Shown here: positions 20,518 to 32,741 of the stretch, one piece after another
Layout of the letters: the number at the start of each line of letters is the position of its first letter
Position numbering within the stretch: the stretch's first letter is position 1
Assembly: GCA_023512835.1 (NCBI GenBank)
Contig: CM042085.1
Span: forward strand, 38,518,324-38,582,323
Direction: 5' to 3'
Length of the DNA: 64,000 bases
Source: Taxillus chinensis
Lineage: Eukaryota > Streptophyta > Magnoliopsida > Santalales > Loranthaceae
The notes under the pieces: generated by a model
What the model saw: the letters and a program-made list of their open reading frames with translations, nothing else
Database searches by the model: none
Told to the model about the DNA's origin: nothing
Translations under genes and position numbers: made by a program

Positions 20518-21958
20518 CTAAGGAGCACGGTGCCTCTTTTTCTGGGGTGGTCGCTCACCTGCTTCCTCTCTCTGCTTCATTATGGTCTCGATCTGTTTTT
20601 CCCTCAGCTGCAGCCTTTGAAGAGCTCCTTCTAGAGATGCTTCTAGCCTTTGGATCTGCTGCCTTAAAGTCTGATTCTCCTGAAGGATAGCCTTCATGTC
20701 TGAAGTTAGCTGTGGCTTGTGTTGTGCCCTCCAAGATATGTATGCTGGGTAAACACCAGGTTTTGAACTGTTAGGTTGGATCTTGTGTGGTGTGGACCAT
20801 GCTTGATACATCTTCTTGCCTTCTTTCGTGAGCATGGTTCTGCTGTAAGTGAAGTCACACTCTTCCATACCAAAGAGCACGGGAATAATCTGATGACGCC
20901 CCACTTGTCTTCCCACCTGCAGTGGTGCATATGCAGTTCCTCCCCAGGGACCTAAAAGTGGAACCCAATTGTAGTCCCCGCAGCTATATGTCATGGAGAC
21001 CACCGGCATCCAAGGCGCAGTCCAGGTAATGCCAGCTTCTGTGAGGTTCTCCAACTTCTTTTTCCAGCTTTCAAAGTCTTTTGGTAGGCTCCACTTGCTG
21101 AGTAGAATATCTAGTAGTGTTGTGGCTGGTACTTGATGATAAACAGCAGGGAAACGATGAACACTACAGGGGAAATGGCCTTGCAACCAGGTACATAGGA
21201 GAGGTAAGCACCCCATGAATTGTCCCGAGCCTTTACTCCTCAGGTAAGTAAGAGATCGGATGGTTTCAGCCAAGATAGCAGGAGTAGGGTCACGTCCTTC
21301 GAGCACTTGCTGGACCAAATCTATAATTGCCCCATCTATGTGGGCCGGTATCCTCGGGAAAATGACTAGCCCATATATAGCTAGTGTAAGCAGTTTGTGT
21401 GCCTCTGCTTCTATTGCAGTCTGTATTATTTCTTTGATCGTTGCCCATGGAAGATATTCTCGCCCACCATAGGTTGTGACCGCCGGTGAGTCCCATACTG
21501 GCTTTCCCATAATCTCAGCAAAGGCCCTTCGGCATGATCTTCTGGGCTCTGGTAGATAGATCTTTATTTTGTTTTCCACGGGGATGTCCAATAATCTTCG
21601 GTATTCTTCTATTGTGGGAACAAGATCTATGCCGTTGAAGTCAAAGCACCGCCATCGAGGCTCCCAGAAATATATGGCTGCCCCAAGCATATCTAGTATC
21701 GCCGCAGCTCGGTCACATGAAGCAAATCCCCAAACTGTTGTATGTATATGCTTTTCCTTTCGTCTGACCACTGCCTCCATATTGTTTGTACCTCCTCAGT
21801 GTAGTCCAGCTGATCTTCTATGATAACATGTTCTGCCTTGTGGGCTTCTCCTGGCGGAAAATCTCCAAAGCGAAGTTGAATGTCTCCAGATGCTTGGGCC
21901 ACCACTGTGACGCCTCCTTGTCCTGAGGGCTTTTTAGGAGATGACTGAAAGTTGCCAT
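20518..21958 (-). pseudogene. Ogre-like ORF1 protein (DUF7745-like)
   Basis: The start is at 21958 (MATFSHLLKSPQ). The frame is lost near 21830, picked up in a second frame (EDQLDYTEEVQTIWRQWSDE) and lost again near 21690. It then stays open for most of 420 codons to 20518 (FWEPRWRCFDFNGIDLVPTI, WATIKEIIQTAIEAEAHKLL, GCLPLLCTWLQGHFP). The last 80 residues are a heptad-rich coiled coil (LQENQTLRQQIQRLEASLEG) and a basic tail. This type of protein precedes gag in Ogre-like elements and resembles a plant DUF (DUF7745, from memory). Its function is unknown; the coiled coil suggests self-association. About 280 bp of non-coding sequence separates it from gag. Confidence 0.75.
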
Positions 21959-22574
21959 GCCTATATGAATGCCGTGTTATGCGTGATGACAGGTTAGGAT
22001 GACAGGTTAATAGATATCAAGGCGGTTAGACAGGATAAAGAATAAACCAACAGTAAAAAACAGCTAATATGTGCAGGGGATGACTTAAAGACTACCCTAC
22101 AAAACAAAGGTTAGCATGGCATGGAATGAGCAAACAAAATGTGGGTCAATGCCCCTGATGGGCTTCTATTGCTACACCTATCTTATTCGTTGGTTCCCAA
22201 ACTTCCTCAATAGAGGGCTCCGTACACCATGGGATTTACCGGAGGGGGATCTTAAAAGGACGTGCCTTAAGAGAACCTCAAGCTTGAGTGAGGAGTCCGA
22301 GGCCCCATTGCGGATAATGATCAACGCGCTGGGGACTGTACTGAACCTCGCTAACCTAAATTGTGCTAAACCCGGGTATAGGGTTATGCATGAATGCAAC
22401 AAGTATGGAAAGCAGTAAATCACAACTATCATGGTAGTTAAAGCGTATCACAGTAAACAAGACCAATAAACAGGAAATAAATGTCTGAAAAAAACAATTT
22501 AGCACAACAGTATAATTAAAATAACCTCCTAATCCTAGTTCTAGACCTAACTCTCTAAAGTGTTCATTCTACTA
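21959..22574 (-). other. 5' untranslated leader of the Ogre-like element
   Basis: About 615 bp between the PBS and ORF1 has no recognisable coding sequence. Short frames here lack family motifs. Confidence 0.6.
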
Positions 22575-22592
22575 TCCCCAGCAGAGTCGCCA
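22575..22592 (-). promoter_or_regulatory. Primer-binding site of the Ogre-like element
   Basis: The minus strand reads TGGCGACTCTGCTGGGGA two bases after the LTR end (TGATGACA). TGG-starting 18-mers complementary to a tRNA 3' end are the minus-strand priming site. This one is of the kind reported for Ogre elements (tRNA-Arg, from memory). Confidence 0.7.
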
Positions 22593-22594
22593 GC

Positions 22595-25333
22595 TGTCAT
22601 CACTGGTTTTCGTCCGGGCCCGTTTGGGGTGAGCTCAAACTAAACCAATGGTGAGAAAATTTAGAGTCGCCACCAACTGTTTTTGGGGTACAGTTGGATA
22701 CCCTCTACTTTGAGTAGTTTCAAGCGTGTGGTCTGCGTTATCAGAGATGAGTTCGGGAGTTGGTTACATGTAGGGAAGGATTAAGCCACCCCCCCGCCCC
22801 CCCTTTCGGTATCTAATTTAGAGGAGGAGGTTTTTATTTATCTTTTGTGTGACCGGTTAAATTTCCTAATAAATCTATGATTTTTATTTATCTAAGTTAT
22901 TTGTCAAAGTTATGATTAAAATTGATTTACCCTAAATCTCTAAAGGGAATCCCAAAAGTTTTGTTTTTTGTTTGAAATGGAGAATGAGATCCTAGGGATT
23001 GGTTTTGGCTTTTGGTTTTGCTATTAGAAATTGAAGTCCTAAAAACTGTTTTTTTATTTTTTCCTTTTTTTTTGGTTTGGGTTAAAACATACATTTTTTT
23101 GTGTTTGTTTATTATTTTTTTGTTTTTTTTGTTTTCTTTTTTATTTTTTTGTTTTTTTGTTTTTATTTTTTTGGAAATTGAAGTACCAATTTTGGTTTTC
23201 TTCCTCTCTCTTTGTTTTTTTTGGCTTTAAAACATGAAAATGTTTTTTGTTAGTTTTTGTTTTGTTTTTGGTTTTGTTTTTTTTCTTTTGGTTTTGTTGT
23301 TGTTTTTTGTTTGGAAGACATTTTGGAAAACATTTTATTAAAATATTTTCAAAACATGTTGTTGAAGAGATTTTGAAAACATTTTATTGCAAAGCGTTTT
23401 GGTTTTTTTTTTGTTGGTTTTTTTGCTTGTTTTTTTTTTAGGAGACGTTTCTTGAAAGCATTTTGAAAATTATTTATTGAAAACGTTTTAGAAAACATTT
23501 TTGTGGAAAACATTTTGTTATTCTTTTTTGTGTTTTTTTTAAGCTTTGAACCTAAATCTATGCATTTCAACAATTGAAAATACATATATATCAAAATAGA
23601 TGTGGAGTGTGTGAGTGTGACATCCACAAAAGAAAAAATAAAATCACTCTTTTTTTCTTTTCTTTTTTTTCATCTTCTCCCTTTGCTCTCTCCTTTTTCT
23701 TTTTTGTTTTTCTTTTCTTTTTACTATACTTTACATATTATAATATACACATAAGAAGAAATATAGGAAAATACAATGAAAAAGGCTGAAAAGCAATTAC
23801 ATCAAATATAGATGAGCAAAAAACGAAAACTAGAAAAATGCTAAAAAAAAACAATTACATCAAATATAGATACAAATAAGCTGAAAAATAAATAAATAAA
23901 TGAACAAAGAAACAGATGCAAAGTGAACTGACTTTGGCTTTGGATTCGGACTCCGGCAGTGATATCGTTAGCGGGAGGATGAATCTCCAAAGGCTGGCCG
24001 ATTGGACTTGGGCTGAAGGTTGAACGCCACTGGTTGGAGCTGCTAAATCTGTGTCTCTTTTTTTTTTGGATTTGATTTTCTGATTTTGGTATTGTTGCTG
24101 AAAAGAAAAGAAAACAGAACTGGGGGACTAAAAATGGTGTTTTAGAATTTCTGGGTTTGAAATGGGGGAGAGTGTATGTATGAATGCTGGCAAAGTGAAG
24201 AGAGAAGTGAGGGGAAAAGAAAAGAAAACGAATTCGGATTGTATGTTTTTTTTTTTTTGGAAGGCAGGAGTTGGGCGATTTTAGGATGGAAAGGCAACAA
24301 ATCTCTTTTTTTGTTCTGGCAGAATATCCTTTCTCTTTCTCTCCGTTTTCTTCTTTTTTTCTGGCGTGATCCTCTTTCTTTTTGGGACTGAACTCTCTTT
24401 TTTTTTTCTCAACGAACCAACGCCCCAATCTCCCCTCTTTTTTCAACGAACCCGGCCTCTCTCTGCGTAGGAATGGAAGACTGCATCTTAAAGGGCTGCA
24501 GAAATTTTTTTGGCTGGACTGTCATTAATTGCAGCATTTAATGCTGCATTATTGATTTCCCTATTTTCATCCAGGTCTTGTGCAATTTGTCGGGTGGTCT
24601 GGCGATTTGTAGCTCGTGATTACCCTTTTTTAATGTTTTTGTTTAGCACATGTGACCGACAAGTATTCAGAAATAATGCTTTGTCAGGTGGCCAGCGCAT
24701 AAAATAAGCCTCGTGAACGACCAGCGAAAAAAAATAAGCCAGCGAGGAAGTGCCAGCGAAAAGTCAACGGTCAATGGGTCGAAATTTCGGTGAGGCAAAA
24801 GTCAACGGTCAATGGGTCAAAGGTTCGTAGGCAAGGTGTCGTAAGTCGCAGGCGTCGTAAGTCGCGGGTCGAAATGTCGGCAGCGAGGCTTCGAGGAACA
24901 ATGGTCAAAGGGTCAAATGGTCGGAGTGTCGGCAGCGGGGCTTCGAGGCTTCGGGGCTTCGAGGCTTCGAGGCTTCGAGGCTTCGAGGCTTCGGCTTCGG
25001 GGCTTCAAGGCTCCGAAGGTCAACGGGTCGAAGTGTCGGCAGGTCAACTGTCAATGGTCAACGGTCAACCCCGAAGTATTTTTTTTCAAAAATTGTTTTG
25101 GCCATAACTTTTTCATTTTAAGTCGGATTTGAGCTTGGTCAAGTACGTTGGTCTCCAATTTTCATCCTCTATCACTTGGTGTTGGCCTTGGGGCTCTTCA
25201 AGGACATGTAGCAGAAACCATTCCTTGGAAATATGGGATCATTGTGGACCTGCTCAACAAGGTATATGGCCTGGGCAGAAAGGTATATCAAATGGGGTTA
25301 GTATGTCCAACCCGGACAAAATGGGGTCCAACA
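22595..25333 (-). repeat. 5' LTR of the Ogre-like element (right in window)
   Basis: It runs TGTCATCACTGG ... GGGGTCCAACA in plus orientation, 2739 bp, matching the left LTR closely outside poly-T, TTTG and minisatellite tracts. The GCTTCGAGG array is shorter here (24937-25013), and most of the GTCGAAG array seen in the left LTR is absent. A C-rich run near 22787-22802 replaces the sequence CACCCCTACAACGCCC of the left copy. The adjacent PBS confirms that this is the 5' LTR. Confidence 0.9.
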
Positions 25334-26278
25334 GCTACAACAACAGCGGGTGAGTCGGGTGCGGGGACATCAGCGGGAGAAGGCGCTGGAGAATCAATTG
25401 GATGAGGACTTGGCTAAGAGGGCCCCATAACCTTAGATGGGTTAGCACGGACGCTGTGATGGAAGGCTTGGGAGATGGATGGTGCAGCAACGAACCAAAT
25501 CCGCGAGGACCGATGAGCAGAGCTGACTTCGGGGGCATGGCTGTCTGTTAGGTCACCAACTGAACTGCCCTGTTGTTCTGAGGCTGGAAGGAGGCGGAGA
25601 GCAGCAGAGGGTCAGTGGGCCATCATGTTCCCATCAGGCATGAGGTGGCGGAGATAGTAAGCTTGGGGAAAAGGGATAGTGCCATTTCCATTGAAATGGG
25701 ACGGACGCAGATGCCTGGAAGACTATGCTGAGAATCCGCCCGAAAGATTGGTTCTTGGGTCCATTCTTCAGCAATCGGAACAGGAACGTCCCCCAGTCCA
25801 TCGGGAGACCTTTGACGACATCATACATGGCAAAGAGAAGGTCATACGGAACGGAGTCCAGAGCGTTGGTGCGATCCAGTAGACACCGGCTTAGTATGGT
25901 CGCCATACACCGGTAGCGACCTTGGAAGGACTTCACCTTATATTCCTTTCCCTTATAGGTACAGCCCATGGAAGCTGCCATCGATTTGGGCTCTGGTGTT
26001 GAGGTTCACCGGGGGGCGGCCCGGAGGACGGCGGGGGTGATGACAATGGATTCACCCCGGATGTTGGAGAGGATAGAATCGGTGGTGCAGCGGACTCGCC
26101 GGTAGAACTCGGAGATGTCGTCGATTAGCAGATCGACAGGATTGGAGACCAGGTTCAGAATGTGGGAGGCTTCTAGGAGTGGGCGTAGGTCCAAGAACTA
26201 TGCCGGAGGATCGCGGACAGCAGGCCAATCGACCAGATGGCCAAGATTAACGCCAGAAAGAGAAGTCTTGGGTGCCAT
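25334..26278 (-). pseudogene. Gag-like plant transposon protein, N-terminal piece
   Basis: The minus-strand ATG at 26278 opens MAPKTSLSGVNLGHLVDWPA, soon stopped by TAG near 26200. The same frame continues (LLEASHILNLVSNPVDLLID, EFYRRVRCTT, ESIVITPAVLRAAPR), is stopped again by TGA near 26004, and continues (YRCMATILSRCLLDRTNALD, VPYDLLFAMYDVV) to about 25634. The layout of an EFY motif, an 'ITPAVLR' helix and a later 'LLFAMYDVVKGLPMDWGTFL' helix fits the same PF20167-like family as the ORFs at 1642 and 50857, though similarity is weaker. A Pro/Ser/Ala tail runs into the Ogre LTR at 25333 and probably resumes at 7471. Confidence 0.5.
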
Positions 26279-26520
26279 TGCAATTAAGGGCGAGAGGGAA
26301 AAGGAAGGTAGGTCTTGAGAATTGGAAGAGCGACAAGAATTTAGGGATTTGGAAATGTAAACTCGCGCTGCGTGTGAAAATCCAATATATATATATATAT
26401 ATATAAGACCGAGTCCGTGGTTGCCAGCGGATCTAGGGATTAAGCGAGATGAATAGTGATCCGCCTAACAAGCTGATGTCATTTATCTTGATACTTGAGC
26501 GCCTCAGAATTTAAAAGTGA
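26279..26520 (-). promoter_or_regulatory. Leader with TATA-like (TA)n before the minus-strand gag-like ORF
   Basis: On the minus strand a (TA)n run at about 26380-26405 sits roughly 100 bp upstream of the ATG at 26278, like the TATA box before the ORF at 1642. No PBS or LTR end lies between them. The left boundary with the copia element is not sharp. Confidence 0.35.
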
Positions 26521-28013
26521 CGTGGAGGCCGCAAAATCAAGTATTTATTACAGCTGTATGCCTTCTTCCGGAAATTACTTGTCTCGAGACTTGCATTTTA
26601 AATAGACCATCATTATTCCTCCTCAAAAACACGCGATGTAAGATAAGATTGTGTTTATCGCGATGTGAGTATTTCAAGAGTCCGGAGGAATTGAACCGAC
26701 GATCATCCGAATGAAAAATAATCCGTAGAAGAATATCCGGAAGATCAATAGAGTGTATCCATAGAAACAGTGTGATAAGAGAAAATGATTCCTTTGCGGT
26801 TTTGAACTCGAAGAAAGATGAAGTACCACAACACTTCAAATCTGAGACTTTAAACAAGATATGTCGGTGAAAATGCAAAGAGAATTGGAACCTGTAGCTG
26901 CACAAAGATAAACTAAAAGGAACACAGATTTTAGAGGTTGGAACCTGTAGCTTTTACAGGTTGAGATTAGTACGGATGTAAAAATATATGAAAAGTAACA
27001 AAATCCGGACTAATGAAAAATAGAACTTATGCATTAAAAATGAATGTGAGACACATACATATTAGATAACGATCATGTTACTAAAATCAATGCATATGAC
27101 AGATAAGAAATCTATAAGTTCACATTGGTCAACATAGTGAAACCATCATGCTGAACATCGTAGCCAAGATTAATTAACTGTATATGAGTTACTCAGATTA
27201 AGATTCATGAGTGAGAATGGAAGAAAGAACACATGCCAAATGCAATCAATTGATTATCCGATTAAGATGCTCAGTTGAAGAAGCAAAAACATCCAAAAAT
27301 GCCACAAGCCTGATTCAACAATGTCTGTCCAGTCAGATCCAGAAGTGAGAAGTTAGAGGGAGGAGCATCTGAGACATATTAAGGGTTATTATTGAAATAA
27401 TAGATAAAGCTCTTGCTCCCCTATAGATCGTGCGATCCTCTCAGTGATAAACTCCCCCTTAGATAGACAGCCAGGAAAGAGGTCACGAGACATATAAGGG
27501 AGGTATTACTTGGTTAATGGATTAAACATTCCCCCCCCCCCTCCCCCCCCCCCTTAGATCTTACAATCCTCTCGATGGATATTTCTGACTTAATTATTTA
27601 GATCTTGAGAAATTACTGTCTATCCTTTAGGAAACTCCACTTTAGAAGCTGATCAAACTGCAATTGTGATTTCATCCACCAGCTTTCCGAACTTTCCAAT
27701 TTCATTTCTTCAACTAGACATGTTAATAGTATAATCAATATGAAACTGCATTGAACATGTGGTGATAAATGCAAATTTGAGTCATGAAATCCTAAAACGA
27801 TTGCACTCATATAACATTGATTATGTCAGCTTAAATGACTTCAGTCACGAAACACAAGCATCCTCCCAACGTGAAAATATGAGAAAATTATCAGAAACAT
27901 AATGCATATCAGCAGTGAGCATGATCAGCATGAAGTACAGTAAGTGTCTAACACTCATCATAAAATGCGATACATGTTCTGAAAGAAATACTGTTGAAAA
28001 ATGAGATAAGAAA
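26521..28013 (-). other. 3' region of the copia element, probable LTR remnant
   Basis: There is no coding sequence. Polypurine candidates on the minus strand are AAGGGGGAGTTTATCA near 27458 and a G-run opposite the C-tract at 27531-27553. A possible LTR start on the minus strand is TGTTGAATCAGGC at about 27324, similar in form to the TGTTGGATCAAACC start of the LTR at 25. I cannot place the LTR's far end. Confidence 0.4.
27531..27553 (+). repeat. Poly-C tract
   Basis: Two runs of C (11 and 11 bases) are separated by one T. It is poly-G on the copia sense strand, probably an expanded polypurine tract. Confidence 0.8.
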
Positions 28014-29534
28014 CTATGCAGATAGGTTAAGCATACCTAACTTGAGGAGTAGTTCAGAAAATCTTGCATTAGGTAGGGGCTTGGTGAGTATGTCTGCGAG
28101 TTGAACATCCTTAGCAACATGTTCCAGAGATATATGCTTTTTGAGAACATGATCTCTGATGAAATGATACCTAAGTTCAATGTGCTTGGTCTTTGGGTGC
28201 ATAACAGGATTGTTGCTGATGGCAATCACACTGATATTGTCGAAGTACAGAGGAACAGATCTCATATTAAAACCATAGTCAGTAAGTTGACTTTGCATCC
28301 AGAGTAGCAGTGCGCAGCAACTCCCGGCAACTATATATTCCACCTTAGTAGTAGAGGTTGATACAGAATTCTACTTCTTATTGAACCATGAAATCAATCT
28401 GTTTCCAAAGAACTGACAAGTACCACTAGTGCTCTTCCTGTCGATGCGACACCCAAAAAAATCAGCATCTGAATATTCGGATAAAGAGAAGTTGGACTCC
28501 TTTGGGTACCAAAGTCCCAAATTCATTGTCCCTTTTAAATACCGTAATATCTATTTTACATGAAGCATGTGTGACTTTTTGGGATTCGCCTGATATCTTG
28601 CGCAAATGCAAGTTGTAAACATTATGTCCGGGCGACTTGCTGTAAGGTACAACAATGATCCAATCATCCCTCTGTATTCAGTCACATTTACTGATTCTCC
28701 GTTCAGATCAGGATCTAACTTGGCACTGACTGGCATGGGAGTCTTCACGGAAGTTGAGTTTTGCATTCTAAATTTCTTGATTAAGTCCTGTGTGTACTTT
28801 GCTTGGTTAATAAATATTCCATCATTCATTTGTTTAACCTCAATCCCAAGGAAGTACGCTAATTCTCCCTTCATACTCATTTCAAATTTGACAGTAATCA
28901 ACTTCGCAAATTCTTCACATAGCTTCGGATTCGATGATCCGAAAATGATGTCATCCACATAGATTTGTACGATCAGAGAATGGTCTTTCTCCTTCTGTAG
29001 AAATAGTGTGGTGTCTATCTTCCCTTTTCTAAAATTATGTTCGAGAAAGAATTCTGACAGTGTGTCATACCAGGCTATTGGAGCTTGCTACAATCCATAC
29101 AAGGCTTTCCGTAGTTTATATACCATACGTTCAGCCTTGTGTTCAACGAAGCTCGAAGGTTGTTCAATATAAACCTCCTCTTGAAGATCTCCATTCAGAA
29201 ATGCGTTCTTGACATCCATTTGATAAACCTTGAAGTTTTCATATGATGCATACGCCAGAAACATTCGGATCGCTTCAAGTCTAGCTACTAGAGCAAAGGT
29301 CTCATCATAGTCAATGTCTTCTTCTTGACAGTATCCTTTGGCTACCAGTCGAGCTTTGTTCCGGATTACTATTTCATCAGTATCTAATTTATTCTGGAAC
29401 ACCCATTTAACTCGAATGACTTGTTGCGACCTCGGCCTTGGCACTAAAGTCCACACTTCATTCCTCTTAAACTGATTAAGCTCTTCTTGCATAGTGTCTA
29501 TCCAGTTTGAATCCTGAAGGGCTTCATCCACCAC
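28014..29534 (-). pseudogene. pol: Copia reverse transcriptase and RNase H (broken)
   Basis: One frame carries the whole segment, with stops near 29088, 28548 and 28368. RT motifs are in order: [67 protein letters not shown] and the active-site YVDDIIFGSS (near 28955), then YFLGIEVKQ and YRGMIGSLLYL. The RNase H part shows ILRYLKGTMNLGLWY, SDADFFG, KVEYIVAGSCCALLLWMQ and the C-terminal HIELRYHFIRDHV and ADILTKPLP, typical of copia. It copies element RNA and degrades the RNA strand. The upstream junction with integrase is frameshifted. Confidence 0.9.
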
Positions 29535-29623
29535 CTTTGGCTCTATCGGTGATAGAAAACACGAGTAGAGGCATAGATTGGAAGTGGCTGCCCTCGTTCA
29601 TACTCCAACAGTAGGATCACCAA

Positions 29624-31357
29624 TCACTTGATCTGATGGGTGGTTCCGAGTCCACCTATAGTTCTACGCAAGTGGTGGTGAGTAGTTAATGATTTGAAGC
29701 TCTGCCAGATCGGGTGGATCTTGTACATCAACTGGTTGAGCTTCTTTCGCACCAGTTGTATCCGTATGATGAACAGTTCTAGAAGAACTTGGAAGTTCTT
29801 CGACACTGTGACTTCCAATATAACAGGTCCAAACGGACTTGAAGGTTCTCCGGAGTTATGGATGTCCATAACAATTTGTCCGGAGTTAAGTGGAAGTCCT
29901 GAGTCCGAGTCTTCTGAAGCATCATTAGTAGTATTTCTTCTTGCTTCACCAGTATTAGGTGATTCATCAGGAGTTGTAGCAGGAACATGTCTGAACTGAA
30001 AATAATCAATCGTATTGTCCATATGATCCTGAACAATTGAATTTGAAGATCCTACACTCGACCACTCAAGGTTAGATTCGTCAAAATCAACATGGATAGA
30101 TTCTTCAACTGTTAGACGTTTTCTGTTGAAAATACGATAAGCCATGCTGTGTAAAGAATATCTGACAAAGATCCCATCATTGGATTTTGGCTCAAATTTA
30201 CTCCGGGCCTCTTTGCCATTGTTTAACACATGGCAAGCACACCCAAAGGCTCTGAAATGAGAGATTGATGACTTCCTTCCTCTCCACATCTCATAGGGTG
30301 TTTTCATGGTAACCTTATTGATAAGAGTTCTATTCTGAACATAGCATGCAATGGACATAGCTTCAGCCCATAGACTGATAGGAAGCTTTGCCCCTGCTAA
30401 CATTGATCTACTAGCTTCAATTAACGTGTGATTCTTACGCTCAGCAACTCCATTTTGTTGTGGAGTCCTAGGCGTAGAAAAGTCGTGCTGAATGCCCTGT
30501 TCAAAACAATAGGATCTCATATCTGAAAAGTCAAATTCCGTACCATGATCACTCCTGATGCATTTGATGCTCAATCCTTGTGAATTGCTTATCTAGTTGA
30601 AGAGATCTACTAGATGTTTAAAGGTTTGATCCTTTGTTTTTAGGAACACCACCCATGTATACCTGGTGAAATCATCAATAACCACAAGGGTATATCTCGT
30701 ACCGGCAAGAGAAGCAATAGAAATGGGACCATAAAGGTCCATGTGAAGAAGTTGCAGCGGAGCAATTATTGAATTAACTGATTTGCTCTTAAAGCTGTGC
30801 TTGGTCTGCTTGCCAAGTTGGCATTCTCGACAGAGAGAGTCTTTGGAGTATTTATGTTTGGGCAGACCATTTACTAAGTCAAGCGACGCTAATTTAGACA
30901 AAGTCTTAAAATTTAAATGTGCGCAACGCTTGTGCCATAGCCAACTTTCTTCATCTGATGCTTTAGTGAGGAAGCATACAGGGTCAAAAGAATTATTTCT
31001 TAGGACCACTGAGTATATGTCCCCATCTCTTAATTCGGATAACTTAACATCTCCAGATAAGTTTTCCCTAACTGTGCAGGTGTTGGACATAAAGGAAACA
31101 GTAAATCCTTTGTCACATAAATTACTGACACTCAGCAAATTATGTTTCAAACCTTCGACTAGTGCAACTTTAGTGATTGATATATAACTTTTGGTTAAAG
31201 TGCCATACCCCACAGTCTTACCTTTGCTGTTGTCCCCATATGATACGGATGGGCCTCGTCTGTCAGTAACTTCAATGAGCAGAGACTGATCACCCGTCAT
31301 ATATTCGGAGCATCCACTATCAAGGATCCACTTGCTTTGATTGATCTTTAACTTCAA
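29624..31357 (-). pseudogene. pol: Copia protease and integrase (broken)
   Basis: The first part (31357-30593) has the protease (WILDSGCSEYMTGDQSLLIE, where DSG is catalytic), followed by the integrase zinc finger (WHKRCAHLNF ... CRECQLGKQ) and the first core Asp (LHMDLYGPI). A stop near 30590 separates it, in the same frame, from the rest (30574-29624), with the second Asp in IRSDHGTEF and the Glu in QQNGVAERKNHTLIE, then the GKNPEELL-type tail (FRAFGCACHVLNN). The C-terminal 100 codons are acidic linker sequence and drift out of frame before RT. Protease-integrase-RT order is diagnostic for Ty1/copia. Confidence 0.9.
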
Positions 31358-31402
31358 GTGATCCGGTAATGCATTCTAGAGATGCTCCCGCAAGACAACA
31401 GT

Positions 31403-32406
31403 TTACACTTTTAGTGCCCAAACTTGTTTCGGGTGGTTAGGGGAAACAGCAGTAGTGTCAATAGTTCCGAATTTAACTTTGTTAGGAACTTTAGCTTTCC
31501 AAGTTGACTTTACTTTGTCAGTGTCAGTTGCTTCTTTTATTTGGGTTTTCTTGGGAGAGGCACTCCTTTGAGATTTAGATTTAGATTTGCTCGAAGAACC
31601 CTTTTTGATGAACTGATCTTTATTAGTACGAACTTGATTACAAAGCCAGTTATCAGATAAACTCCAATATTCATAGTGATAATGACCTATTTCTCTACAA
31701 ATGGAACAGACACTATGATACAGAGCACAAACAGGGGATACGGCTTTCTTAGGTTTTACAGGTTTTTTACTCTGTTCCCTATGGCCTAATCCTTTGCGAT
31801 TAGGTGACGCACTCTTGGCCTTAGATGCGTCAGCTTTTGCCTTTCCTTTCTTTCTGGGTGCTACAATTTTGGCTTTAACTGTAGCAGCCTTCCTTTCATC
31901 ATTAGGTACGGGTGCTAGTACGTCGGGAACAGCAGTAATAGCCTCACTTCCACAATCATAGACTATGGTGCCACCTGAAATGAAACTATCCAACGGTTTA
32001 GATGTACTAACAGGATAAAGGTAGGTTAGTTTCAGAGTGAAATCCGAGGGGCACTCAGTAGCTTGTGTGGAGGTTGATAGTTCGGAGCCAAGGCCAGGTT
32101 TAACTCGGATGTCATCCGGATCAGTCCTAAAAGTAGAGGCTATTTCCCCGGATTTTAGCCACTTATGATTTATTTCCTTTTCCTTTTCAAGTTCATTCTC
32201 AAGTCTTTTTAGAATAACTTTTAGTCCAGTCAGGTTGGTATTTAGAAAATGATTTTCTGCTCTTAAGTCATGATACCAAGCCTCTTTACTCTTGAAGTCA
32301 GGTATGTCTTTTTCAAGTCTAGCAATAGTAAATTCAAGACGTGTATTCTAACTTTCCACATCTTTGTACATTTGAATAATTTTAAGTCTCTCATTCTTTT
32401 CATGAT
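31403..32406 (-). pseudogene. gag: Copia Gag, 5' truncated
   Basis: From the LTR junction the minus strand reads a coiled coil (ERLKIIQMYKDVES, stop, NTRLEFTIARLEKDI, LKVILKRLENELEKEKEI), then LDSFISGGTIVYDCGSE and a long Lys/Ser-rich stretch. A degenerate zinc knuckle (CSICREIGHYHYEYW) keeps C, C and H but has lost the last Cys. Long coiled-coil Gags are usual for SIRE elements. The N-terminal capsid region lies beyond the gypsy insertion point at 32406 and is not found elsewhere in the window. Confidence 0.75.
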
Positions 32407-32704
32407 TGTAAGGACCCGTGTTTGAGGAGTTTTTGGAGTTAGCCTTAAGTAAGAGACCTTGTCTTAGAGAATGAACATCAGAACAATGATGTGCTAATCG
32501 AATGGAGAATTTTGACTATACTTGGGCTCAAGTTGGAGTTCGAGGCCCTAAGGGGTATTTTGGGAATTTCACATATCATAAATAATATTTATTTGAGGGA
32601 TTTATTTTAAATATTTGTTGGGCTTAATGAATTGGGCTATTGAGCTTAAGAGATGGGTTAGAAAACCTTGGCCTTTGGGCTTTTAGATACTGGGCTTTAA
32701 ATTA

Positions 32705-32726
32705 ATCAAAACTACGTCGTTTTGAT
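32705..32726. promoter_or_regulatory. ACGT-core palindrome, first copy in the outer LTR
   Basis: CAAAACTACGTCGTTTTG flanked by AT on each side. It is identical to the motif at 6042 although the LTR is from a different family. Confidence 0.5.
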
Positions 32727-32741
32727 GTAGGGATTCACTTA

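Larger units (their letters stand above)
7885..25333 (-). mobile_element. Ogre/Tat-like Ty3/gypsy retrotransposon, full length
   Basis: Two direct LTRs (7885-10924 and 22595-25333, TG...CA on the minus strand) enclose about 11.7 kb. Reading on the minus strand, the order is PBS, ORF1, gag, protease with G-patch, intron, RT/RNase H, second RNase H, integrase, a tandem-repeat 3' region and the PPT. An extra ORF before gag, an intron before RT and a second RNase H are recognised features of the Tat/Ogre lineage. Every coding segment carries stops or frameshifts, so this copy is defective. Flanking 5-mers (ATAGG on the left, GCTAC on the right) do not match, so no target-site duplication is visible. 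Confidence 0.9.
26521..32406 (-). mobile_element. Ty1/copia (SIRE-like) element, 5' truncated
   Basis: Reading on the minus strand, Gag (32406-31403), protease/integrase (31357-29624) and RT/RNase H (29534-28014) come in copia order, with integrase before RT, and are followed by 3' non-coding sequence. The 5' end is cut at 32406 by the start of a gypsy LTR. The coding style (long coiled-coil Gag, DSGCSEYMTG protease, YVDDIIFGSS RT) is SIRE/Maximus-like. Multiple stops make it inactive. Confidence 0.85.
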
